64,000 nucleotides of DNA, taken from the NCBI GenBank assembly GCA_964019425.1, contig OZ025786.1, positions 1,426,001 to 1,490,000 of the forward strand. The letters run 5' to 3'. The DNA comes from Flectonema sp. DT1601. Taxonomy: Eukaryota; Euglenozoa; Diplonemea; Diplonemida; Diplonemidae. Below the pieces are notes generated by a model. That model did no database searches. It was not told the origin of the DNA and was given only the letters and a program-made list of their open reading frames with translations. Shown piece after piece: positions 1-8,943 of the stretch. How positions within the stretch are numbered: position 1 is the stretch's first letter; every line of letters starts with the position of its first letter. Made by a program: the position numbers and the translations under genes.

Positions 1-456
1 GGATCAGTCAACTATGGTCGAATAGGAGCTGTTGGACAACGTTTTGTTGCAGCAATTGGTCCATGTGTTCCTCTATCACAAAGTCTATGCTCTGCAGCTA
101 AAGAACTTGGTGTTTGTTGTTTATATGGATCGACTGACAGTATCCTCAGCAGAGAAACAAGTCGAATGTTTTCACACGCTCTTCGACCCGTAGATGAGTG
201 GACCGATCTTATACTTTATGGAAGACTCACTATAACACTTTATGAAGTTAACACCAAAGCTTTGATCCCTGAAATTAATGATCTCGAACAACAGGAAACC
301 CCCAACTGGGAGTGGTCTGACGACTATTGGAAAGCATTTCACAGTAACGACGTTTCCTCTATCGCTGTAGCAGCGACTGATAATTTAGTTCTGAGTAAGA
401 TTTTGGAACAGTTGTCGGAGGGTTCTCATTTGACTCATTCAATTATATTACAATGA
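1..456 (+). CDS. Class III nucleotide cyclase, C-terminal part (5' end outside window)
   Basis: The reading frame is open from base 1 and ends with TGA at 454-456. The visible part is the last third of a class III cyclase-fold domain: the opening residues GSVNYGRIGAVGQRFVAAIG align with GSIQCGNVGSQDQRFVTVFG in the second cyclase domain of the 24599-26878 gene. The usual GN.G motif reads GRIG here, and no metal-binding Asp lies in the visible part. The tail (W.W...Y.KAFHSND) is also shared with that gene, so this is probably the end of a paralogue with two cyclase domains. Expected role is cAMP signalling at a membrane. The family is fairly sure; activity of this copy cannot be judged. Confidence 0.75.
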   Translation, partial: GSVNYGRIGAVGQRFVAAIGPCVPLSQSLCSAAKELGVCCLYGSTDSILSRETSRMFSHALRPVDEWTDLILYGRLTITLYEVNTKALIPEINDLEQQETPNWEWSDDYWKAFHSNDVSSIAVAATDNLVLSKILEQLSEGSHLTHSIILQ

Positions 457-800
457 TCCATTCATTACGTTTTGAAATCAAAAAAAAAAAAAAAAAAATT
501 GTATTTCCATACAATAATATTTACACATTTCTTTATATTGAAAACGAAAAAAAGAAATTCTGGGTCCATGCTCCCTGCGTTCTTTGGTCAGCTTTGTTGA
601 CACTGCCTATTAGTAATTTAAACTTTGCAGCCTCACAACGATATTCAGATGGGATCGTGGCGAGTGAACTTAAATAACGAACGTTGCCAATTATTTTCTC
701 CTCTGTCCTCAGCTATTTAATTAATTTACCGGTTTTTTTTCCTTCATTCTTTCTCCCTTTCCAGCACGTGCGGGTTTAAAAAAAAAAAAAAAAAAAAAGA
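457..800. other. Intergenic, low complexity, with 5' UTR of next gene
   Basis: The region holds A runs (480-498, 779-798) and a pyrimidine-rich stretch ending in CCAG at 764. Short open frames here have no family signal. Confidence 0.7.
733..764 (+). promoter_or_regulatory. Putative 3' splice (trans-splice) acceptor before DRC8 gene
   Basis: A long T/C tract ends in CCAG 36 nt before the ATG at 801, with no obvious partner donor nearby. The pattern matches the pyrimidine-AG sites before many other starts in this window. Confidence 0.5.
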
Positions 801-1478
801 ATGCCAAAAAAAAAAAAGGGAAAGGGAGGTTCAAAAAAAGGAAAAGTTAAAACCGAAGTATCTGACAGCATCGAACAACTTCTTGAAGAAAGATATTATA
901 TGGGACCTAACTATGCAGAGAAAAGAAAAGAGAGATACAGAGCTAAAATAAACGAAGCATTTAAAATGTTTGAAAGACACGTTGAGGGAGGAACTCAAAA
1001 CCCCAGAGAACGAATATGTGATTGGAGGGAAGTAAAAACTATTGTGAGATCTCTTAACCTGAATCCAACGAAGGAACAGATTGCTTCGATCCTCGACGAG
1101 GTTGAAGAACCAGAACCGTCTGCTTTCATTCGCTACGATAAGTTCGAAGAAGTGTTACTCGACATTTTAGTAAACAGCGAATACGTTCCAAAGAACAAAC
1201 GCGTACCTGCTGAAGGAGAAGTTGAAGAATTCACATCCAACCTACTCGTCAGAGACTCAGAAGAAACAATCATTGAAGCATTTCGTGCCCTAGACACTGC
1301 TCATAAAGGTGACATCGAAGCAGAAGCTTTGGGAAACCTAATGATGAAATTCGGACGTGCTGGAGAGGATTTCGAAAGAGAAGAAGTAGTCGACATGGTT
1401 CAAGCGGCAGCAGATCCCGATTCTGGATTGATAAAATATGAAGACTCTCTTTATATTGATCAACTAGCCAATGATTAA
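801..1478 (+). CDS. DRC8: Dynein regulatory complex subunit 8 (EFCAB2-like)
   Basis: The product has 225 residues and no intron. A Lys/Gly-rich start (residues 2-18) is followed by paired EF-hand-type domains. The segment VKTIVRSLNLNPTKEQIASI, then EVEEPEPSAFIRYDKFEEVL, closely follows human EFCAB2/DRC8 (IIRSLGCCPTEGEL, EVEEEEPTGYIRFEKF). The C-terminal half (FRALDTAHKGDIEAEALGNL, AAADPDSGLIKYEDSLYI) also aligns with it. The loops lack a full set of calcium ligands, as is usual for this subunit. In the family the protein is part of the nexin-dynein regulatory complex linking doublet microtubules in motile axonemes. It is longer than the human protein (about 160 residues) because of the basic N-terminus and an insert near residue 140. 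The start is the first in-frame ATG after the acceptor at 764. Confidence 0.85.
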   Translation: MPKKKKGKGGSKKGKVKTEVSDSIEQLLEERYYMGPNYAEKRKERYRAKINEAFKMFERHVEGGTQNPRERICDWREVKTIVRSLNLNPTKEQIASILDEVEEPEPSAFIRYDKFEEVLLDILVNSEYVPKNKRVPAEGEVEEFTSNLLVRDSEETIIEAFRALDTAHKGDIEAEALGNLMMKFGRAGEDFEREEVVDMVQAAADPDSGLIKYEDSLYIDQLAND

Positions 1479-1830
1479 AGTTAACTATTGTCCCGCAAAT
1501 AACACTTGAGATTAGTAGAAATATTAATTTTTTTTTTCCCCTTCACCCTCCTTCCCCTTCCCCTAAGTACCCTTTCCGCGCAGTTGGTACCTTACGGCTC
1601 CAGGCGAAAGTAAAAAGTTAATTTCTTTTTTTTTTTTTTTAAAAAAAAAATAATTATTCACTTAATTTGACCAGATCAGAATAACAAAAAAAAAGGGAAT
1701 GATCCTCAGAGGGAAACATAAACAATCGACAACCTAAAAAAAAAAAAAAAAAAAAACAACATAAAAAAACCTATCTAAAACTACATAGAGTAGAATTAGA
1801 CATGAACGTGATCATTAAAAATTCGTAATT
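1479..1830. other. Intergenic, poly-A/T rich
   Basis: T run at 1627-1640, A runs at 1641-1650 and 1737-1756, and a C/T-rich patch near 1540-1570. No gene or clear acceptor is seen before the next ATG. Confidence 0.6.
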
Positions 1831-2802
1831 ATGTTGGAATCTTCAGCAGGCCACACTCCGTACAGCTCTGCCTTCAGTAGTCCTGTAGAAAAGGAATGGA
1901 GAGAAGCGCTTCGAATAACTGAGGAAAAGAGTAGAATGAGAAAAGGTCTCGAGTGGCGTGTAAAAGAAGAATCCGCTCACAGACGAACACACGTAAAACG
2001 ACACCAATGCGAACTGGAGAGAAAAGAAGAGGAGCTTAAATCTTTAAAGCATAGGTTGAAAGTGACATCTGTGTACGGCTCTGCCAACTACAGAGAAAAA
2101 TGGAAAAGCATTCAACGAGAATACGACGCGACGGTTAAAAAATTATCGGAAGCTGAAACTGACAACCAAGTAATACGAGATAAGTTAAGAGAAGCCGCTT
2201 CCATGGCCAGCAATGCTGAAGAACAAAATCGAAAATCAAATTTAACAAATGATTCCTTACGACAACAACTTGAATTATTAAAAAGTGAAGTGTGGAATTG
2301 GAAGCACTCCATAACCAAAGGCGCTTCTGCGACAAACGTGAATTTAAAAAACCTCATCGAAGCTAATAACGCTCTGAGTCGTAGGGTTGCAACGTTGGAA
2401 ACATTAAACCAAAAACACTTGTCTGAAAAATATTCTGCCGAGGAAGAACTCCTCATCACAAAAAGACAACTCGCAACTTTATCATCGCAGTTTAAAGATT
2501 TATCACAGACGAACACACCTGTGATTGTAAAACAACTACCTGAAGTAACCATTCATGGCTCTTTGTACACACCACGTTCGTATAGTCCAAGACCAACTGT
2601 AAAAGGATTGTCCGTCAGTTCACATTCTTCACCAAAAGTTCAAGGACGCTCAGTTAGAATGGTTTTTACTCCGCAACCTCCATCGACATCTCAATCACCT
2701 GATGTGGGTAATAGCTATAACAACTCTACTAGTGATAATAAAATTAGACCTTGGTGTAGTACACTACCTCCTGGTGCTGGTCAATCAAAATCTTTATTCT
2801 AA
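1831..2802 (+). CDS. Coiled-coil protein of unknown function
   Basis: The product has 323 residues and no intron. Residues about 20-225 are charged and helical with heptad-like spacing, rich in Glu, Lys, Arg and Leu and almost free of Pro, so a long coiled coil is likely. Residues about 235-323 are a Ser/Pro/Thr-rich disordered tail with repeated S-P and P-R-S motifs. No enzyme motif or signal peptide is visible. Neighbours are a flagellar gene (DRC8) and an RNA-binding protein, but genes here need not be related in function. A cytoskeletal or basal-body part is a reasonable guess, no more. Confidence 0.6.
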   Translation: MLESSAGHTPYSSAFSSPVEKEWREALRITEEKSRMRKGLEWRVKEESAHRRTHVKRHQCELERKEEELKSLKHRLKVTSVYGSANYREKWKSIQREYDATVKKLSEAETDNQVIRDKLREAASMASNAEEQNRKSNLTNDSLRQQLELLKSEVWNWKHSITKGASATNVNLKNLIEANNALSRRVATLETLNQKHLSEKYSAEEELLITKRQLATLSSQFKDLSQTNTPVIVKQLPEVTIHGSLYTPRSYSPRPTVKGLSVSSHSSPKVQGRSVRMVFTPQPPSTSQSPDVGNSYNNSTSDNKIRPWCSTLPPGAGQSKSLF

Positions 2803-2970
2803 ACAAACAATCCACTATTGCCTTTCTACTGTCTTTCCAGACAGCAGGAAAATCAAATGGGGTTGTCTATTTTATTATTTTTTTTTTTGTTCTTTTTTAC
2901 TATATGATTGAGTGATTATTATTATTATTATTATTTTTTGCAGTTGTACAAAAAAAGCAAAAAAGAAATA

Positions 2971-4774
2971 ATGGAACAGGAAGTAGAGGTAAAGACAGAC
3001 AATCAATACTATAAATACATTGTTTGTTTATCAGTAAAAGCTGAGGGTAGGGATGGCAACCCATGGCCTTTGCAATGCACTGAATTCAGATTGGTCGTTG
3101 TAAATGTTTTAAAATGTCGCATCGCAGAAAGACTTGTCGTCAAAGTCAACAAATTCGCAGATGCGATAACCCAAATAGACGATTTCTTAGAGGCTAGGAA
3201 ACTGTTATTTCCTCAAGTAGTGTTCTTGACAAAATCAAGATGGCAACTCGACACCTGCATCAAATGGGAAGCCGCATGTAAAGAAGTCAACCTACAACAT
3301 TCTCATTGGTGTTTTCATCTTGACGCCAGAGTCGAATGTCTCAAAGCCGACCTTGGATCAAAACTGTCGCACACAATAAATAAACTAAGCATCACTGACT
3401 CAAGCCCTGAGGATATATTAGCGAAGATAACGATATCTTTATTGCAAAGAGGACATCATTTCAAAAGTCCACAGTCTGCTAGTAACACGTTACTAAGTAC
3501 AATTCAAAATCAATGGCTTTTCGGAGGAAACGAAACCGACGAAATTGGACAAGCAATTCTAGAAAGAAGCGCAGTCGTACTGACGGGAATCCCTCGAAAA
3601 GGACGTTCTGATGTTACGGCAGCTGCGGCAGCAAAGTTCGCATTGCCTATTGAAGTTTCAGTTGATTATATTATTGTTGATCCAAATCCTGAAGCAGCAA
3701 GTGTTCAAGTGTACTTCGTCCTTCCAGACTCTGAAAGTTGGCAATTACTATTAACTTATTATAATAGAGACTTCGCTGGTAATTCCGATATTGATATTCT
3801 TCCAGTGACAATAAAAGAAGTTGAGGATCATGGATGGAGGCAACCACCTCCAGCGCCTTTAGGACCACCAGCTTCACTGTCATTGTATCCGTCGACGTTA
3901 CCAATTCATTCAATGAGTTATGCTGGTTGTGATTCGTATGACTGTAGTCATTTTGATTATTATGGTTCGAGTATGGGTTCTCAATCACATACTCCCTATC
4001 ATCCTCATGGACCTGTAGATGAACTCTCTAATAATGTTGTTGTATTGCGGTATTTATTTTGTTATTTCTAATTGTGTTTTTTCATATTTAAGACAACAAC
4101 AACAACAACAACAACACCAACAGTGGTCTTCCGTTCGCCACAAATGAAATTGATATTGCGCAGTTTTTAGAAGGGGTTCAGATAGTAAGTCAAGGGATTC
4201 ATCTGATATTCACAGCAGACAATAAAAGCTGTGGAGAGGTATGTAAATTCACTTGATAATCGATACTTATTAAAAAATCACAAATCAACTACATAATAAC
4301 AACAGTGTTTCGTTGAGGTCTGTGGCACTGATGATGTCCAACTCGCTGTTGCGATCTCCGGTAAGAAAATAGGTCATAGATACATTGAAGTCTCAAGAAG
4401 CAGCAAAGGAAAATTAATTAAAATAATGGAACAGGCGATAAAGGTATACATTTAACAAGTATTGTAAGAACGAAAAAAAAAGAATGTTGGGGACAGCACA
4501 CACGTAAAGCTCCTTTAGCTTTGTATCAGTTTTTAAGTCGGTTTCACAGGTTCTCGTGACACAAACAAAAAAAAACATCAACAAGTGGTTTATTTACTAT
4601 TTTCTGTATAATTTTGAGATAAAATCAATTATTTTTTTTAAAACAAAAATAACACAGTTTGGAACCCCGATGGAGGAAGAACCATCTCTCGCAAGTCAGT
4701 TTCAATTGTCTGAAAGCTACATCTTCAGACACAAGTATCACCATTCACCCATAATACACAGTCACATGTACTGA
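2971..4774 (+). CDS. ESRP/Fusilli-like RNA-binding protein (4 exons)
   Basis: Exons are 2971-4049, 4124-4238, 4306-4443 and 4658-4774 (483 codons with stop; all joins keep frame). Residues about 10-110 resemble the DnaQ-like exonuclease-fold region at the start of ESRP proteins. A first quasi-RRM starts near residue 200 (AVVLTGIPRKG). A second begins VVVLRGLPFATNEIDIAQFL, continues into CFVEVCGTDDVQLAVAISG and ends KKIGHRYIEVSRSSKGKLIK, which is the ESRP/hnRNP F-H quasi-RRM pattern (RGLPW, GHRYIEV). The family binds G-rich RNA and controls splicing or mRNA fate. The ATG at 2971 is preferred over 2908 because a TTTTTTGCAG site ends at 2943. Introns of 74, 67 and 214 nt start GTAT and end in A-rich CAG; the third is mostly repeat A. 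The family is likely; ESRP rather than hnRNP H rests on the N-terminal region. Confidence 0.7.
4449..4640 (+). repeat. Repeat A, copy 1 (fills intron 3 of the ESRP-like gene)
   Basis: This unit of about 190 bp begins CATTTAACAAGTATTG and includes GACACAAAC and a T-rich end. It starts about 5 nt after the intron donor and ends about 17 nt before the acceptor. It matches copy 3 (20682-20862) along its length, copy 2 (5686-5788) over the first half, and copy 4 in reverse (50817-50962). Two short hairpins are conserved: AAAGCT with AGCTTT, and TCACG with CGTGA. No coding capacity. Confidence 0.75.
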
Positions 4775-6222
4775 TAGGAATTACCTTCTCTTATATTGTG
4801 CAATTATTTAGCATTATTCATCACCGGGTTGGAACCTGCACAGTTCCCCCGACCCTTTTGTTTTAATTTTCTTTTATACGTTTAACTGATGACAGGATGG
4901 AGGGAAAGTCTTTGTCTGTCAAAATTAATCATATTGTTTTTATTTTATAATTTTTCCCCTGGAAGAGGATGATATTTATGGATTGTGCAAACCATGTGTT
5001 ATTATCAGTGTTTTATTCAAAAAAAATTTTTTTTTGAAGGGGGGAGGGAAAAAAAAATTGTTAAATTCAGGATATCCGTGAGGACCTCGGTCTTCAATTA
5101 TTTTTCTGTACTAAAAAATAACTTGGTTAGAGAGAGAGAATTAAAAGTTTTCTCTTTTTTTTTTTTTGAGTTATTTTTTAATTTTTAATTTTTAATTTTT
5201 AATTTTTAATTTTTTTTTTTTTTGTTTAGTTCTGTTGATTGAATCGCCTCAGAATTGCCATTGATGCAAAAAATAATTTTTATTTTATTTTAAAAAATAC
5301 CAACAAAACCATATTGTTATTGTTCCGGTAGAAAAAAAAAGAATGAGAAATTGTGAACAACGAAAAACTTCACTAATTTCCTTCATTAGGATTCCGTAAA
5401 AAGGTTATGTGTGCACAAATAAAAAAACAAAAAAAAGTGTTGAGTAAGAAAAAAAAAAAAAAAAAACAGTAATCGGTCGATTCCTTTTTTTTTTTTTTTT
5501 TTTTTTTTTAAATTGTGTTTCAGCAAGTATAGCTTGTCATAATCAAAGAACTTAGTTGCTGTGGATAGCGTGCGTATTTTTTAATGAAAATTTTCTGGAT
5601 TCTCTTCCCTTTTTTAGTCAGTTTCGAGTTGCTTTATATCTAATAAACACATCAAGTTACCTTCAAATCCCATCAAATTCACAGCGTTTAACAAGTGTTG
5701 TAAAAAAGAATGTTGGACAGCATCACGCAAACCTCCTTCAGCTTTATCAGTTTTAAGTCGGTTCACGGTTTTCGTGACACAAACAAATTATTTCTGATCA
5801 ATATAGGTGAAAGGAATTAATGGCTAAATAACATATTTGAGCTCTGGGGAAGGGGGAAAAAAAAAAAAAAAAAAAAAAAATGTGAATTTTTGTTGTAGGT
5901 TTGACATTTGGAAATATGTAGCAAGGAAGCTAATTACGCACTGATGTGCATATATCCCGTTATTAGAATCTGGGAAAAAAAAGTTTTTTATTTGCACTGA
6001 TGTGCTGTTTTTTGTTTGTTGTTGTTTTTTACTCAGTAATTTTACTTCTCTTATTATTATTTACATTTTAATGTTTTTTTTTGTGTGATTTCACCAGATC
6101 AGCTTTTTTTTATATTTTTTTTTATTTTTATTATATTTTTTTTTTTTTCCCTTTCTTCTTATTATTATTTTTTTTTTTTAAAAATGTGTTTCACTATTCC
6201 TTTAAAGGAGAAGCTCTGCAAC

Positions 6223-6261
<39 letters not shown>

Positions 6262-6537
6262 GCTTATCGATATCGATATTCTGACAGCATTACGTGTTTG
6301 TCCGAAAAAAAATCAACCATACCACGAAACCTTCAAGGGTTTTGTTATTTATTTATTTTATTTTGTTGAAATTAATTTTGATTATTATTTATTAACTCCT
6401 CTCCACAGACAGAAACCCTACTCATTAAATCTACTCACTTATGAAGTTTCAGTGTATTATTGAGGTATAAAGAAAAAGAAATATAATATTATATAAACAA
6501 AAATATCAGTTGGCTGTTATTAAAAAAAAAAAAAAAA
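4775..6537. other. Intergenic, low complexity, one repeat A copy
   Basis: This 1.76-kb stretch is dominated by A and T runs, with a TTTTAA-type short tandem repeat near 5170-5210 and a 30-nt A run near 6227-6259. Repeat A copy 2 lies at 5686-5788. No credible gene is seen; the open frames come from homopolymers. Confidence 0.7.
5686..5788 (+). repeat. Repeat A, copy 2 (partial)
   Basis: The copy starts TTTAACAAGTGTTG and continues through a shared middle (AGCTTTATCAGTTTTAAGTC) to GACACAAACAAA. The 3' half of the unit is missing. It is more diverged than copies 1 and 3 and lies in intergenic DNA. Confidence 0.7.
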
Positions 6538-7506
6538 ATGGAAATTTCAAGCAATACGATGATTGAAATCACAGTGAGGAGGGATGATGTTTGTACCATT
6601 GTCGAAGTAGCTTGGGATGGTATTGTTGAAAACTTACTTGGTGAGAATGAGCTCGCTGTACTCGAGGGTGAAGTTCTCGATCGCAATCAGACAATCGAAG
6701 ACTCTGGAATCACAACAGAGTCTATCGTCACTATAGTAAACGAACGATGTTTAAACCTACGAGATTTAAAAAAATTAGGCAGATTTCATGTTCCTTATCC
6801 CAAACTATGCACAGCCAACGAAGAAGAATTGATATGCATCGAATCAAGCAACAGCATTAGCGTAGTCGCTTCTGATGGTGAAAAATCTGTTGTCGCTAAT
6901 ATTCCTGTTGGGACACAGCCATTGGACTTGTGCGTGTTGTCTGATTACTTCTTTGTGTTGGGAGTTAATACTGTTTTAAAGTATTCTTTACAAACTTGGG
7001 AAATCTCAGCAGCATTTACTTTAAATCAATCAGTCGAGCAGGTAGCTATAATTAGATGTTTTATGGACAATGAGGTCTACTCTATTTCAACTTTTAACAA
7101 CAGAGACGTTCAGTTGACAGAATGCAGTAATGGAGCTCAAGAAAAACAAATAACGTTAGCTTTAACAATTTCATTACTTCGGATTAACGCATGGGCTGGA
7201 GTAAATCGTCGTCGTGTGGTCATGTGTTTCGATAACGGAGTTCGTCTTTATAGCGCTGAGACTGGAGCACATCTATTCTCTGTAAGTCTTGGTGATAAAT
7301 TCCCTATCAGCGTTGCATCTGATCCCGCAGGACGTGTCTTGATTCTTCACTATCAATCAATAACTCTCTTTCATGGAACAAGTGATGATGAGGTTCAACA
7401 CTTTCCTATTTGTTTACTCGCTTCTAACTTTCCTTGTAAGCTTTCGACTTCGAATCTGATACTTGCTGTTCCACAGCGTTATGGAGTTGAGCTCTTCGCT
7501 AATTGA
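6538..7506 (+). CDS. Ubiquitin-like domain plus beta-propeller-like protein
   Basis: The product has 322 residues and no intron. Residues about 8-68 look like a ubiquitin-type beta-grasp fold (IEITVRRDDVCTIVEVAWDG, later LDRNQTIEDSGITTESIVTI; the D-S-G-I-T-x-x-S-x-V run is typical of strand 5 in ubiquitin-like domains). Residues about 85-322 form short hydrophobic strand repeats with turns such as SDGEKS, CFDNGVRLYSAETGAHLFSV and ASDPAGRVLILHYQSITLFH, like WD40 or related propeller blades. The same ubiquitin-like start occurs on the ankyrin protein at 16549. A scaffold or adaptor role is inferred. No catalytic motif is visible. The ATG follows an A run directly, so the start is plausible but not proven. 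Confidence 0.55.
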   Translation: MEISSNTMIEITVRRDDVCTIVEVAWDGIVENLLGENELAVLEGEVLDRNQTIEDSGITTESIVTIVNERCLNLRDLKKLGRFHVPYPKLCTANEEELICIESSNSISVVASDGEKSVVANIPVGTQPLDLCVLSDYFFVLGVNTVLKYSLQTWEISAAFTLNQSVEQVAIIRCFMDNEVYSISTFNNRDVQLTECSNGAQEKQITLALTISLLRINAWAGVNRRRVVMCFDNGVRLYSAETGAHLFSVSLGDKFPISVASDPAGRVLILHYQSITLFHGTSDDEVQHFPICLLASNFPCKLSTSNLILAVPQRYGVELFAN

Positions 7507-8124
7507 TGTCATTTTTATGTTTGTTTTTTTTTTTGTTTTTTTTTTGTCCGCGTTCAACGAACTATAAAATTGCTAATATTCATATTGTTCATGTGTTTCC
7601 CTTTTCCATACACAAAATGTGTACGAACAATCCAGACTATGAATCTTGAATCCCCTATACTTCAACCTGTTGTTGATTTCACTTGTGAGTGAATTATTAT
7701 TTGTTTAATAATCATTTGTGATACCTCTACTGTTGTCCTTTGTGTTAAAGTTGCGAATCTAACTTATCAACTGCTCTTACCGTTTTTTTTTTTTTTTTTT
7801 CGTTTTTTTATGTTGTCGGAATGTATTGCATCACCGTACCGAGGGATACATAAAGAACGGTAATTTTAATTTTTTTTTTTTTGCCAATCTTTTATCTCGT
7901 TATGGTATCGCATATCTGGGGAGTTGAATTTAATTTCCCTCCCTCTGAGTTGGTTTGGCAATCAGCGTATTTGAATTAGGTACTTGTGCGCGAAGGTTAC
8001 TATAGTTTTGTTATTGTGCGTGTTATCTATGACCCAACAAGTGGTTGAAAGCCGCGTGGGTTGCATTATTGTTGCTGCTTAGGAAGTGTTCCTACCCTCC
8101 TTTTTCTTCTTACCCCTATCCTTT

Positions 8125-8390
8125 TATTATGAACATGAAACTTAAAGTAACTACATTCCAGTCCTGCAAACTGGAATGACTCAGTCTCAACATTTGACTG
8201 ACTTACTTCTACACCATACTGATGAGAGAGAATAGAGGTAAGAGGTATATGGATTACTCTCGAAACCTATAGTTACTTTAATATGCTAAGTTGCGCATCA
8301 CCCTTAGTCACTGTATTTAAAACTAATGTTAAATTATCTTTATGTTTTATGATACAACACAGTTGTAATTTTTACAAAATCGAACATACA
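8125..8390 (+). repeat. Repeat B, copy 1: retroposed structured-RNA-like unit with 14-bp target duplication
   Basis: This 266-bp unit is nearly identical to 62193-62459, and its 3' third recurs at 52850-52944. Copy 1 is bounded on both sides by TACCCCTATCCTTT (8111-8124 and 8391-8404), the mark of insertion by target-primed reverse transcription. Inside, 8142-8153 pairs perfectly with 8270-8281 (12 bp) and encloses three hairpins: 8154-8178 (9-bp stem), 8181-8201 (6 bp) and 8202-8242 (10 bp with one G-U), set almost end to end. This gives a multi-helix junction. It has no open reading frame and no poly-A tail. It could be a SINE-like element or retrocopies of a host small RNA. Confidence 0.8.
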
Positions 8391-8912
8391 TACCCCTATC
8401 CTTTATCTGGAAAAAAAGAACTTCCAACTAGATGTGGTAATGTTTAGCAATATTTATTATTTATTTATTAATGGAACGGCTACCTTCCTTAATATTATTT
8501 ATTTATATTGGCTAAAGGTCATGTCTAAGTTGTATTCATAACATATGGTTGAACTGACTGTGAAACGAAAGTAGCAACACAGTGACGATCTTGTTGACTG
8601 TGTTCACAGATTTTGGAATGATGTGGTCATCTTTTTATAAAGACCTAATCACCTTTTGAAAGCCATCGCTGTAAAGCTGTGTTGTGTTTGCCTCGTTTCG
8701 AAGTTAGTTGCGCAAGAGGGAAAAAAAAAAAAAAAAAAAAAAAAAAAACCATCCATTATACTACCACGACGTTTCATCGCGTTCGTATTTACCTTGCCCT
8801 CTGTTATTTCGCAGTACCCACTCGCTATTTGTTTTTTTTTATTCCCTTTTTGGTTCCTCCGAAAAAAGCTCGCTATTGTGATTATTACATGTCTGAGAAA
8901 AGTTTGACGTGT

Positions 8913-8936
8913 CATTTTCTTACTTCTTCTCTTCAG
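8913..8936 (+). promoter_or_regulatory. Putative trans-splice acceptor before TTL gene
   Basis: A T/C tract ends in CTTCAG 7 nt before the ATG at 8944. Confidence 0.55.
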
Positions 8937-8943
8937 CACTATT

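Larger units (their letters stand above)
7507..8943. other. Intergenic with repeat B copy 1
   Basis: T runs near 7785-7800 and 7868-7881 and an A run at 8720-8747. The non-repetitive parts (7560-7780, 7900-8100) show no conserved gene. Repeat B lies at 8125-8390. Confidence 0.7.
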
